Shown piece after piece: positions 1 to 9,958 of a stretch of 53,258 nucleotides of DNA; the first letter of the stretch is position 1; each line of letters starts with the position of its first letter. A program made the position numbers and the translations under genes. The DNA lies in the NCBI GenBank assembly GCA_026387575.1, contig JAPLLK010000025.1, positions 1-53,258 of the forward strand. Reading direction: 5' to 3'. The notes beneath the pieces were generated by a model. The model did not search any database. It saw only the letters and a program-made list of their open reading frames with translations, and had not been told where the DNA came from. This DNA comes from Nitrospirota bacterium (lineage in GTDB: Bacteria; Nitrospirota; Thermodesulfovibrionia; Thermodesulfovibrionales; UBA1546).

Positions 1-191
<191 letters not shown>

Positions 192-249
192 TTATCATAT
201 CATAAAGCCGAAAAAAGCAGCTGACCATAGGAGGCTGTGCCTGTCTTTC

Positions 250-443
250 GGCAATATTAAACTACCTTTGTAAAAGTATAAATGTTCGTGCAATATATTT
301 GGTTCTTTCCATCTGTTATGCGGGCTATCCGCTCCACTTCGTTGTGACTTCAGCCCCTATTCTGGCAGACCCGTGAATCTTGCCTTAATCCAGACACAGC
401 CTCCTATCATCTTTTAGCCCCCATCCCTCTTTTGGCAGGCATA
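250..443 (+). repeat. Copy 1 of a ~190-bp dispersed repeat (inverted relative to 53071..53258)
   Basis: Shares GGCAATATTAAACTACC, GGCTATCCGCTCCA, GACTTCAGCCCCTATTCTG, CAGACCCGTGAATCTTGCCT, CAGCCTCCTATCAT and TTTTGGCAGGCAT, in the same order, with the reverse complement of the window end. Confidence 0.85.
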
Positions 444-494
444 CATGCCTGCCGTAAAACTTCATTTTTCGGGTTAAATGTTTTATAATTATCT

Positions 495-1331
495 ATGCAC
501 ATTTTGTTATTGCTCATCTTCGCTCTCAGTTTTTTAGCCTTAGGCGAACCCGCCAGAAGCGGGCAGCTCTTAGATATCAACTCTGCTTTTGCCTCAGTAC
601 CATGCGATACAGACTGCATGAAATGCCACACTATCAGCACAGATGAAGCCCGCAATATCCTCACAAAGATCAATGCGCCTGACGCAAAGATATTAAAGAT
701 ACAGATGAGCCCTGCGAGAGGGCTGTGGGAAGTTTCCATAGACAGTAAAGGCCAGCGCGGGCTGTTTTACTTAGATTTTTCAAAGAAATATTTGATAAGC
801 GGCAGCATCATTGAAGTAAATGCGGCAATTGACAAGACAAAAGAGCGGCTTGCTGCACTTAACAAAGATAGGCGGATTAACCGTTCGCTCATCCCGCTTA
901 AAGACGCTTTAATTTTAGGAGATAAAAAGGCAGCAAACAGGGTGATTGTCTTTACAGACCCTGACTGCCCGTTCTGCGGAAAACTTCACGAAGAAATCAA
1001 AAAAGTTGTTGAAAAGAGAAAAGACATCGCCTTTTACATCAAACTGTTCCCTCTGACAAAACTCCACCCTGATGCATACTGGAAATCAAAAAGCATAATA
1101 TGCGAGAAATCACTGAAGCTTCTTGAGGATAATTTTGAGAAAAAATCCATCCCAAAACCATCCTGTGAAACTGATGTGCTTGACAAGAACATAAAACTTG
1201 CGGCAAGTCTCGGCATCTCAGGCACGCCGACGTTAATCCTGCCTGATGGCTCTGTGCTCGCAGGTTTTTTACAGGCTGATAAACTTATAGAGCTTATAGA
1301 CTCGGCAAAAAAGAAAGGGGCAAACAGATGA
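495..1331 (+). CDS. DsbC/DsbG-like thiol:disulfide interchange protein with signal peptide
   Basis: Secretory N-terminus, thioredoxin-fold motif FTDPDCPFCGKLHEE, C-terminal SGTPTLILPDGSVLAGF; also an N-terminal CDTDCMKCHTIS motif. Confidence 0.8.
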   Translation: MHILLLLIFALSFLALGEPARSGQLLDINSAFASVPCDTDCMKCHTISTDEARNILTKINAPDAKILKIQMSPARGLWEVSIDSKGQRGLFYLDFSKKYLISGSIIEVNAAIDKTKERLAALNKDRRINRSLIPLKDALILGDKKAANRVIVFTDPDCPFCGKLHEEIKKVVEKRKDIAFYIKLFPLTKLHPDAYWKSKSIICEKSLKLLEDNFEKKSIPKPSCETDVLDKNIKLAASLGISGTPTLILPDGSVLAGFLQADKLIELIDSAKKKGANR

Positions 1332-1900
1332 AAAAAATTATACCCCTTATTTTATTTTTCACGCTGTTGATTATATCTGCCCCCTCATACGCTGATTATA
1401 AAATCATCCTCAAAAACGGCAGGGAGTTTGTTGTGGATGATTACAAGGATTTGAACGGCAAGATAAAGTTCTACAGGGAAGGCGGAGAGATTGAGCTTGA
1501 CAGAAGCAATATAAAAGACATCAAAAAAATTAAAGCCATAAAACAAACAGAAGAAAGCTTGCCTGCTGAAACAACTAAAGATACCACTCCTGAAAAACCG
1601 GCAGATGCAAAAAACACGCAGTCGCAGGGGCAGGAGGTCAATAATAAACTGAAAGAGCTTGGCAAAAAGAAGACACAGCTTATGGCAGAAGGAGAAAAAC
1701 TTACAGCCGACAAGAAGAAACTTGAGGAAGATATCAAGAAAAAAGGGCGTGTGTTAGCAATCCGTGAGAAGAGGGAGATCGAGAAACAGATATCGGAACT
1801 TGAAACTAAGATTAAAAAGTTCAATGAGGAATTCAGCAGACTTGAAGAGGAAGAGGGATTCCTGTTAAAGGAACGCGGAACTCAACAAAAGAAACAATAA
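1328..1900 (+). CDS. Secreted/periplasmic coiled-coil protein of unknown function
   Basis: 4-bp overlap with upstream gene; signal peptide MKKIIPLILFFTLLIISAPSYA; N-terminal YKIILKNGREFVVDDYKDLNGKIKFYREGGEIELDRSNI and C-terminal Lys/Glu coiled coil. Confidence 0.65.
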   Translation: MKKIIPLILFFTLLIISAPSYADYKIILKNGREFVVDDYKDLNGKIKFYREGGEIELDRSNIKDIKKIKAIKQTEESLPAETTKDTTPEKPADAKNTQSQGQEVNNKLKELGKKKTQLMAEGEKLTADKKKLEEDIKKKGRVLAIREKREIEKQISELETKIKKFNEEFSRLEEEEGFLLKERGTQQKKQ

Positions 1901-1906
1901 CCAGCC

Positions 1907-2746
1907 TTACTTTTCCGGCACTATCTCAAAAACAAAACTCTGAACCGCCTCTCCGCCGTGGCCGTCAGAAACAACAACCGCAACATCCGCCTTCCCTTTA
2001 AAAGCCTGCGGGACAATCCACTGAATCAAGCCTGTTGTTTTTTCAATAGTCATTCCTGCCGGCGCAGTTTTAAGAGAATAGGCAAGAGTGTCATTGTCAG
2101 GATCTACTGCCTTAACCTGATAAGAAAAATTTTCTCCGTCAAACGGAGTTATCTTGATTGAGATTTTATCGCCCCTTTTGATGGGAACGCCTATCTGCTT
2201 CTCTTTGCCTGCCAGCTCTCCATTTTTAGTCCATTCATACAAAATAGTTACCACATCGCCGTCTATATCGCTTCCAATAACATCAACATATAATACATCT
2301 CCTAATTTAAAGGTTTCCGGCATGATTTTTACTTTACTGATTTCAGGGAGAGCATTTTGTACTTTTACAATGTTGGATAAAATCTCTCTGTCCTTTACCA
2401 TTGCCTTTGCCTGAACTGTATCGCCTTTTTTGGTCTCTATCGCTTTAAATTGAGAGGGGGTTTCGCTGACAGCAGGGTTTCCATTCACCAGCCATTCTAT
2501 TTTTGCATCAGAAAGATTAAACCCCTTTGATGCCAATGATAATACAGAACTGCGCGAGGCATCCACAGGCATAATTTCCAGCGAATATTGAACACCGCTG
2601 ATTACAGCCTTTCGAGATGCGTCTTCCCCCGAAATACCGCTGTTTTCTGCCTTAAGGGTTTTCCCTTTGGCAATATCAGCAGGCTTTTCTGAAGAGCAGG
2701 ATAAAAATAACGATAGAATTATTAAAAAACCAAAGAACCTGTGCAT
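1907..2746 (-). CDS. Putative lipoprotein with Ig/cadherin-like repeats
   Basis: Lipobox-like LSLFLSCSS; C-terminal NDTLAYSLKTAPAGMTIEKTTGLIQWIVPQ...VVVSDGHGG (putative Ig domain motif). Confidence 0.68.
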   Translation of the reverse strand: MHRFFGFLIILSLFLSCSSEKPADIAKGKTLKAENSGISGEDASRKAVISGVQYSLEIMPVDASRSSVLSLASKGFNLSDAKIEWLVNGNPAVSETPSQFKAIETKKGDTVQAKAMVKDREILSNIVKVQNALPEISKVKIMPETFKLGDVLYVDVIGSDIDGDVVTILYEWTKNGELAGKEKQIGVPIKRGDKISIKITPFDGENFSYQVKAVDPDNDTLAYSLKTAPAGMTIEKTTGLIQWIVPQAFKGKADVAVVVSDGHGGEAVQSFVFEIVPEK

Positions 2747-2748
2747 GT

Positions 2749-3408
2749 TCAGTACTGATAAAGGACAGAAACCTTTGCCCTTTCATCGCTGTTATTAGGA
2801 TTTTCCGCATCTATCTCAATAGTATAAAGATACGGCTTGCTCTGCACTGTCACTTCTCCTGAGTTTGAAGATACTACACCGCCTTTAGTTAACCCTTCAT
2901 CTCCGCCGGAATTGCCTTCAACTGTGTCCACTATTTTTGCGTAAACCCTGTATGTGGTAGTTGTTCCAAGATCAAATTGCATATCGTAAGTGGTGTTGGT
3001 CCCTGGGGTAATAGTCACCGAACTGTCACACCCTGTCCAGCATAATGTTGGGAGGTTTAACTTAGCCGCCAGCCCTGTATAAGCAGCATAAGTAGAACAT
3101 GCTGCGGCTCCGCTTCTGGTGCATCCGACAGGCGTAGTAACAGATGCATTAAGACTAAGCCCTACCGCATTCAATTTATTAATAAACGCTTGTTGGTTTG
3201 CAGATTCCCCTCTCAGTGAAACAAGCTGATAGGTAACTTCACTGCCGCCTATTCCGGCTTCAAGGGCTGTTTTATACCTCTTTTGAATACCCGAAGTCTT
3301 AGTCCCTCCTACCAGCATATATATCAATGCTGTCATGATTGAAAGAGAGATTGCAGCGAGAATCAATACCATCACAAGGGCAATGCCTTTTTCGTTGTCA
3401 TGATGCAT
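2749..3408 (-). CDS. PilX-like type IV pilus assembly protein (ORF-track start at 3468 lies in a heptamer repeat; preferred start 3408)
   Basis: Short leader MHHDNEKG followed by IALVMVLILAAISLSIMTALIYML; sits in a minor-pilin operon. Confidence 0.7.
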   Translation of the reverse strand: MHHDNEKGIALVMVLILAAISLSIMTALIYMLVGGTKTSGIQKRYKTALEAGIGGSEVTYQLVSLRGESANQQAFINKLNAVGLSLNASVTTPVGCTRSGAAACSTYAAYTGLAAKLNLPTLCWTGCDSSVTITPGTNTTYDMQFDLGTTTTYRVYAKIVDTVEGNSGGDEGLTKGGVVSSNSGEVTVQSKPYLYTIEIDAENPNNSDERAKVSVLYQY

Positions 3409-3469
3409 GATGCATGATGTATGTTTTTTTATCTTGTATCTTGTATCCTGCATCCTGTATCCTGCCATG
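3399..3469 (-). repeat. Composite heptamer repeat: (AC/ATACARGAT)n + A-rich spacer + (ATCATGC)n
   Basis: Minus strand: GGCAGGATACAGGATGCAGGATACAAGATACAAGATAAAAAAACATACATCATGCATCATGCATCATGA. Confidence 0.85.
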
Positions 3470-3471
3470 TT

Positions 3472-4725
3472 TTACCTCAAATTATTCGGCCTTACAACTA
3501 ATGTATAGACCTTCCATCTGTAGTTCTGATAGTTTGTTATGATCGTCAAGTCAAATGTTCTCCCTAAACCCGCAGCAGGGTCTGAAGCGGGAGGGATTGC
3601 AATGCTATTGTTTGGATAGGTATAGTTAGCGTCCCTTTGCCCTTCATGCGCAAGGATATAAACCCTAATCTCTTTTACTCTCGTTCTTATCTGCGCCGCT
3701 GTTAATCCTGTAAGATTATCAGTATAAGCATCGGCAGGCGTTCCCTCTCCATTCACAAAATCCCCGTCTTCATCATTATCAAGTGCATAAACCACCTGCA
3801 TATCAGCCACACAGTCAAGAATGGGGAGTTCTGTAATTGTTCCGTTTGCCTGGCTGAGTGTCCCTTTATAGAGGATGCCTGTATTGGGAGCACATGCCGA
3901 AGGCATAGTGGCAGGCACTTTTATAAAATAATCTGCCCTGTTAAAAGGCATCCTCAAATTAGTGCCTCTGTCAACACCATATACCATATAAGTTTCTGTT
4001 GAACCTGCGGGCGGGGCAAAATTTGCAGTGCCGCTGTATTGTGTAAAAAAGACGCCTGCGTTTGTTATTAATGAACGTGTATTGGCAGCACTACTTCCGC
4101 CCGGAGAAATGACAATTACCCTGACAGTATTCTCAGTAGAGGCGCCGGTACTACAATCCGTGTCTCCGGCTCCGGCATTCGGATATTTGTTCAGATTTTC
4201 ACAGGCAGGAGTCCATGTATTTTTGTTGTCGCCGACTCTTAGGTAATTCCATTTTTTGGCTGTGTCATTTGTTGCAATTGTTGTGGATTTTATTGAGAGG
4301 TAGTCCGCGCCGTTCCAGCCTGTATTATTGCCGCTTCTAATAGCCATTGGCGCGCTACCGGCTGTAACCGCAGCGGGGCAGGCTCCGGCAACAGTAGCGC
4401 CATTGTTAAAGGTTGTAGGATTAGGGGTAATAGTGACATCTGAAACAGCCTCGCAGTAACCAACAAGCTGTTCCCAGTCATTCCCATCATTATCCCCGTC
4501 TACCTCCACATTCCACGGTAACCCGTATCCCGCACTCTCTAAATCCCGCCTTAATATCTCAAGCCCGATTGCGCCCTCTATATTGGTCTCTGCTACCTTA
4601 CTCTGCTGTTTAAACTGGGTTAAAAGGCTCGTAAATACCCCTGAAGCAGAGGCTATGATAAGCAAAAAGACAACCATGGTTATCATCAGCTCAATTAAAG
4701 AAAAACCATCCTGCCTCTTAACCAC
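3472..4725 (-). CDS. PilW-like type IV minor pilin
   Basis: Prepilin N-terminus MVKRQDGFSLIELMITMVVFLLIIASASGVF; operon context. Confidence 0.78.
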   Translation of the reverse strand: MVKRQDGFSLIELMITMVVFLLIIASASGVFTSLLTQFKQQSKVAETNIEGAIGLEILRRDLESAGYGLPWNVEVDGDNDGNDWEQLVGYCEAVSDVTITPNPTTFNNGATVAGACPAAVTAGSAPMAIRSGNNTGWNGADYLSIKSTTIATNDTAKKWNYLRVGDNKNTWTPACENLNKYPNAGAGDTDCSTGASTENTVRVIVISPGGSSAANTRSLITNAGVFFTQYSGTANFAPPAGSTETYMVYGVDRGTNLRMPFNRADYFIKVPATMPSACAPNTGILYKGTLSQANGTITELPILDCVADMQVVYALDNDEDGDFVNGEGTPADAYTDNLTGLTAAQIRTRVKEIRVYILAHEGQRDANYTYPNNSIAIPPASDPAAGLGRTFDLTIITNYQNYRWKVYTLVVRPNNLR

Positions 4726-5182
4726 TTTGTATCCTCACTACAGTGCTGATGTTATGATTGTAATCTTCGTTCCGCCATTTCCAGCCGACTCTGATAGTTA
4801 CCCGTTTTGTGTTGGAATCAATCGCGGTAACGCTCCTATTAGTGCAAAATGTAAAACCTGCTATGTTTCTAAAATCTCTTGTAATAACTGCGCCTGCTGC
4901 AAAAGGTGCAGGCGTTGCCGGGCAGTTCGGGTTGCCTGAAATATCCACAGCGTCTGAAACTAAATTGTCGGTGGATAAAGTATATCTGAGATTCCTTGCC
5001 TGCTCCATCCTCATTGCCGCAATGTTCGCCGCCTCATCTCTCAAGTTATTTTTCATGTTTGAGTCAATACTTACAAGCGCAGTCTGCATCAGGGCAAAGA
5101 ACACCAGAAGCGATATCGTAAGGGCAATCACCACCTCAACAAGAGTAAAACCTTTCTTATTTGGCAACGCAGTTTGCAGCAT
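4718..5182 (-). CDS. PilV-like type IV minor pilin
   Basis: NKKGFTLVEVVIALTISLLVFFALMQTA prepilin motif. Confidence 0.78.
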   Translation of the reverse strand: MLQTALPNKKGFTLVEVVIALTISLLVFFALMQTALVSIDSNMKNNLRDEAANIAAMRMEQARNLRYTLSTDNLVSDAVDISGNPNCPATPAPFAAGAVITRDFRNIAGFTFCTNRSVTAIDSNTKRVTIRVGWKWRNEDYNHNISTVVRIQSG

Positions 5183-5756
5183 TACACAGCCCCCCGCTTG
5201 TTATGAGTGTTGTAAGTTTCCCGATATTTATTGCTGATGCTGACACCTCAATGCAGTTGTAATCCGCATCATAACTTGTATTGCTGCAGATGGTTTTAGG
5301 CAAACATGTTTCGCCTGCGGGGCAATCATTATCAACTGCACATCTGGTCGCAGTAGTTGTTGAGCAATATCCGGCTATGGAAAGCCCTCTCGTATTAAAA
5401 TCCAACTGATTACTGCCAATCCATGCAATAGGATACCCTGAATCCAGTGTTCTTGTCAGTAGTTGAGTATCAGGGATGCCGGCTGTTTCAAGCGCTCCGT
5501 TTCCATCCGGAGCGGGCTTTGTGTCGGCATAGACCGTGTATGAAGTTGTAGCCAATGTCACAAAATGAACCCTGCTTCTGCTCATCGCATTTGCCCTTGT
5601 ATTCATTAAATCAGAATACATCTCCTTGATTTGGCCCTCCACTTTATATTTGCCCATCCAGCCTTGAAAAGAAAAACCAAGGGCGATAACCAGAATGCCG
5701 ATGATTGAGATGACAATTATCAGCTCTACTAATGTTACGCCTCTTGTATTAGCCAT
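5157..5756 (-). CDS. GspH/FimT-like type IV minor pilin
   Basis: MANTRGVTLVELIIVISIIGILVIALGFSFQGWMG prepilin motif. Confidence 0.78.
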   Translation of the reverse strand: MANTRGVTLVELIIVISIIGILVIALGFSFQGWMGKYKVEGQIKEMYSDLMNTRANAMSRSRVHFVTLATTSYTVYADTKPAPDGNGALETAGIPDTQLLTRTLDSGYPIAWIGSNQLDFNTRGLSIAGYCSTTTATRCAVDNDCPAGETCLPKTICSNTSYDADYNCIEVSASAINIGKLTTLITSGGLCNAANCVAK

Positions 5757-5760
5757 CCTG

Positions 5761-8700
5761 TTATCTCTCCCTCATGTGGAGTATCTTTTTTACAGGCGGC
5801 GGTGTTGAAATAAGAGATAACCCCTGCGCAGTCGGGGGAACGCCTTCAAGGGCGGTTGTCCTTCTTCCTCCTGCTCCTGAAAAGGCTGTTGATAAATCCA
5901 ACTGCTCAATGCTTCCTGTAGAAACCTGCATCAGCGCCTTCCCTTTTAATAAAGCGCCTGCTGAGCCTCCTGTGGAATATTTTACTGCCCAGATAAAGCT
6001 CTTGCCTCCGATGTCGCATTCATCAGAGTACGGCTTATATGTTGTAAAGAACACAACGCCGGATGCTGTCGCCAGCGGGTCAGTAATAACCCTTTCTGCC
6101 TTAAAATTCCTTGCCGCATCAGGGGAATAAGTATATGAACCGGAGCCCTCAAGATTTATATACCACCCTTTAAAGCTTGCATCCTCAGGGTTGATTGGGG
6201 TATTAGCAACATTAGTTACATTGGTTAATTCTCCGCAAAGCGCGGCGGAAGGCTCTGTGCAGGTGGGTGAATTTGTACACGGAGTTGAACAGAAAGTGCG
6301 CAGAGTCGTACAGGCTGTATCAAATCCGCTTATTGAGAAACAGGGGTCTTTTATGCCGAAAAGCATTCTGCGGTTATCAGCATCATCCACAGTGCTCCCC
6401 TGCACAAAATAATACCTGCCTGTGCCGAAATACAGCCATATAATCCCTGCGCTCTTTTTCTCAAGCCGCGCCACTGCTGATGTAACAGGCCCCACATCGT
6501 CTATTACTTTGCTCCATACCCAGTTATTGGGATTAAGCGCTGTGCTCCCTGTGCTTGATACATCATTACCGGCAAGGTCTTCCTTTGTTAGAAGCCTTCC
6601 AATGCCTCCGTTGGTCCATGTGTTAACAGTGCATATATTACTTGTAGCTGTGCATTTTTTTACATACGGGATATAGACAGCATCATCCTGATAATCCGTG
6701 TCGCTGTCGTGTGTGGCGTTAAGCATTGAGCCTGCAAAGGCAAATGTGATTCCTGTATCTATGGGGTTAGTCGTTGCAAGGGCACCGGTTTTTAAATCAA
6801 GGACAAAAAGCTTCATGTTTTGATCAGAACGCCCCAAAAATTGCATATCTCCTGTGCTTACCGGGCCTGTAGGCCCTGAACCAAAAACAACAAACCACCT
6901 GCCGTTTGTATCAGTATCAGGTGTGCTGGCAGATACGCCTGCAGTCCTTGATTTTATCCTTACTACAGCAGGGCCTGTGGTAGCAAAACCAAGCTCAGGA
7001 TGAGAAAACTCCCAGAGAAGCTGAGGATTATTCTGGTCAGTGATATCAAGGGCAAAATATGACGAATAACCAAGCCCTTCAGTGGTATGGCCAGAGGTCG
7101 GATCCAATTTCGGTGTATTTACACAATCAGTCCCGCTATTACATGCAACTCCTGTTTTTCTGCATGCGCCGCCTGTCCTCATGCCTCCGATAAGAATCGT
7201 CTTCCAGCTATTTACTGACTTTTTACACTTCCAGTAATCCGAATATGTTGAAGACGAACACTCTGCAATCTGGCCGGCAGCCGCTGTATCAATATTAATG
7301 CTTGCGTCAAATATATAGGGAGTGAAGTCAACGCTGTATACATGGCAGTAGTCGGTATCCAGCATATATCTGAGATATGGAAGCACATTCTTGGGAATAA
7401 AAGCCCACATCTCCTGACCCAAGGGTGTGGCAGGGTCAGGATTTGTTAGTTTTGCCTTTTCAAGCGCCGTATCCTGCCCGCTCCACTGTAATTCAAGTTT
7501 GCCGAGTTTAAAGGCATGGAGCATCCCATCGTTGCCTCCGGCAAAAACCATTCCCCTGTTTGTATATGCTGATGAATCTATGAAGGACTGATATGTTGTA
7601 TCGCTATAGGTGGTGTTGTAGCTGTTCAAAGGCAGCCATGACGCAATCTTCGGTGTTGAATTTAATATATCGCCGAGCTTCCATACATTTGTCGTTCCGC
7701 CGATTGTTACAGTCCTTGCCCTTTGCTCAAATATACCATCAGCATTTAAATCTATATCCTCGCCGTGAATATATTTAATCAGGGTTGTTGCATCGGCAGA
7801 ATTAACGCTCCCGTCATGATTGAGGTCGCCGTCAATCCAGCTGTCAGTGTTAACATCGCCGCTTGCCGGCAAATCAAAATAAGGCAGTAATGTAGCTGAA
7901 TTATCAGCATCTCCGTTAAGGGTGTCTTTTGAAAAATTGCCTGACAGAAAACCGGTTCCGTTAATTGTCGTATAAATCTTCCTTTTTGTTGCTGCAACTG
8001 TAACATCCCTGTTCCATAAGAGCTTGCCTGCCTCCCAGATATTCCCCAGATCTTCAAACGCAACAGTTGTCTTTGTTGTGTCGGCATCGCCGTCTCCGTC
8101 TGTGTCCTGATACCGCCTTGCTCTGGTTGTTTGTGTTGTGGTGTCAAAGTAAAGCTGCGCTATATAGTCATTTATGAGATTGAGTTTTCTGTCCGGCGTT
8201 TCCTGAAGCGTATCTTCTCTTATGTTGCTGTTGGCAAAAAACGGGTCAACATAATACCATAAATTCTGCAATGAGCCTGTCCAGTTGATTACATCATTGC
8301 CGAACCTGCGAGACGGATAAAAAACTGCCTGAATAAGGTTTGCGCCGCTTCCCTCGCCTGAGGCAAGCACAGATGCCGCAGTTCCTGAAGATGCCCTTTT
8401 AAGCATGGTAGAAAGCGCATTCTCTACAGCGGTTTGAATCTCATAACCATCACTGGCTTCATAATAATTATCCGGCTCGTTATTGCCGTCTTTATCCCAC
8501 TCTGACTGAAGGTCAGGAAGGTTATTTCCGTTGCTGTCTTCAAACCCGCCGTTTATTGCGGCATACCGGAGGAGCGTAGAACCCTTGCCAAAGGCAGAAA
8601 CAACATACAGGGTTAGATTTTGCGTGCCGGAAATGTTGCCTGAATTTGAAGTGCCTCCCAATGTATTATAATTTCTCAGGTCTTTTGTGTGCACCCACAG

Positions 8701-9951
8701 AGCCACATCCTCTAAACCTGCTACATTATGGCCCGCGCTGCAGGAAGGAAAGGTAGAGGCCGGGAACGGCGACACCGCAGGGCAGGAATTAGTGGCATTA
8801 GGGGCGCCGCAGTTAAAGCTGGAGCCGGCTGTCTGGGCATAATTTAATATGCCGCTCGGCAGATTGCCGTCCGAGCATGGCTCTCCATCTGTTATAAGGA
8901 GGACAAAACTTTTTGCGCAGACGGGCCATCTGCCGCCGCTGCTATAGTTGTATGGGTCATTATTATTGTTTATGGTATAGTCGCCGCCTGAATATCTTGG
9001 GCCGGGGCCGCTTGAATACCCCTGAAATCTATCTATCTGGGCAAAATAACCCGCCACTGTCCAGAGTGTCTCAGCAAGAGGGGTGTTGGCGTTTGGCCTT
9101 GTCAGGTTTACCTGATTTACAACGCTTGACAGGCTTGTGCCGCCGACAGCCACCTGAACTTTACCTCCCTCATCTGTATTAAAAAATGTAAGCCCAAGCC
9201 TTGCCTTTGTGCCGACTATGTTCTGGAGAACGCCTTCTACCGGTGAGGGCACCCGAACTGCAACATTAAAGGATGCTACTGAAGATCCCAATGTGCAGCT
9301 TAAGCCGCTTCTTATGGAAAACCCTGATGTGCCTGACCCGGTTGTAAATACAAAGCACCGCGTCCCCGAATAGGTATTATCAACCTTGCCGGTTACGTCT
9401 ATCTGTTTGTATAGACCTCTGATGTCCTCGTCAGCTTCTTCTCCTATTAGCCTGTCATACCCGCTTCCTTCTCCTGAAGTGTCTTTGCCGCCGGTTAAAA
9501 CCTTTCTTACTATATCTATCCTTCTCATGGCAAGCCAGTTGAGGAAATTCCCATCCCACTCAGCAGATGCCTTTGCCCTCGCTCCTGTGATTCCGCTTCC
9601 TGTCTTTGGAGCGGTTGCAATAAACCTGTTGCTCGTATAAGTGTACCAATAGTCCGGATCAAAATAGCCGTAATATTTATAAGTCGGATAGGCCCCCGGG
9701 TTGGTAAATCCTGTGCAAGGAAAGCCGCTGACCGCGCAATCGTTAGTTATTGTTGTCTCAAATCCGTCAGAATATGCAAAATTGAACATACTGCCTGAGT
9801 TATCAACGATAATCATGATATTTGAAGGCACGTTCTGGATAACATACGGGGGGACCTGACAGTAGTCATTCATGGTTGCGGCATGCGAATTATCTAACAT
9901 CAGAAGACTTAAAGATAAAAATAAAAAACTTATTAAAATTACTTTTTTCAT
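5761..9951 (-). CDS. PilY1-like type IV pilus tip/biogenesis protein
   Basis: 1396 aa; signal peptide, VWA-like NIMIIVDNSGSMFNFAY, C-terminal beta-propeller-type sequence (VFAGGNDGMLHAF...GQEMWAFIPKNVLPYL...ILIGGMRTGG) as in PilY1. Confidence 0.9.
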   Translation of the reverse strand: MKKVILISFLFLSLSLLMLDNSHAATMNDYCQVPPYVIQNVPSNIMIIVDNSGSMFNFAYSDGFETTITNDCAVSGFPCTGFTNPGAYPTYKYYGYFDPDYWYTYTSNRFIATAPKTGSGITGARAKASAEWDGNFLNWLAMRRIDIVRKVLTGGKDTSGEGSGYDRLIGEEADEDIRGLYKQIDVTGKVDNTYSGTRCFVFTTGSGTSGFSIRSGLSCTLGSSVASFNVAVRVPSPVEGVLQNIVGTKARLGLTFFNTDEGGKVQVAVGGTSLSSVVNQVNLTRPNANTPLAETLWTVAGYFAQIDRFQGYSSGPGPRYSGGDYTINNNNDPYNYSSGGRWPVCAKSFVLLITDGEPCSDGNLPSGILNYAQTAGSSFNCGAPNATNSCPAVSPFPASTFPSCSAGHNVAGLEDVALWVHTKDLRNYNTLGGTSNSGNISGTQNLTLYVVSAFGKGSTLLRYAAINGGFEDSNGNNLPDLQSEWDKDGNNEPDNYYEASDGYEIQTAVENALSTMLKRASSGTAASVLASGEGSGANLIQAVFYPSRRFGNDVINWTGSLQNLWYYVDPFFANSNIREDTLQETPDRKLNLINDYIAQLYFDTTTQTTRARRYQDTDGDGDADTTKTTVAFEDLGNIWEAGKLLWNRDVTVAATKRKIYTTINGTGFLSGNFSKDTLNGDADNSATLLPYFDLPASGDVNTDSWIDGDLNHDGSVNSADATTLIKYIHGEDIDLNADGIFEQRARTVTIGGTTNVWKLGDILNSTPKIASWLPLNSYNTTYSDTTYQSFIDSSAYTNRGMVFAGGNDGMLHAFKLGKLELQWSGQDTALEKAKLTNPDPATPLGQEMWAFIPKNVLPYLRYMLDTDYCHVYSVDFTPYIFDASINIDTAAAGQIAECSSSTYSDYWKCKKSVNSWKTILIGGMRTGGACRKTGVACNSGTDCVNTPKLDPTSGHTTEGLGYSSYFALDITDQNNPQLLWEFSHPELGFATTGPAVVRIKSRTAGVSASTPDTDTNGRWFVVFGSGPTGPVSTGDMQFLGRSDQNMKLFVLDLKTGALATTNPIDTGITFAFAGSMLNATHDSDTDYQDDAVYIPYVKKCTATSNICTVNTWTNGGIGRLLTKEDLAGNDVSSTGSTALNPNNWVWSKVIDDVGPVTSAVARLEKKSAGIIWLYFGTGRYYFVQGSTVDDADNRRMLFGIKDPCFSISGFDTACTTLRTFCSTPCTNSPTCTEPSAALCGELTNVTNVANTPINPEDASFKGWYINLEGSGSYTYSPDAARNFKAERVITDPLATASGVVFFTTYKPYSDECDIGGKSFIWAVKYSTGGSAGALLKGKALMQVSTGSIEQLDLSTAFSGAGGRRTTALEGVPPTAQGLSLISTPPPVKKILHMRER

Positions 9952-9958
9952 TTTTGCC

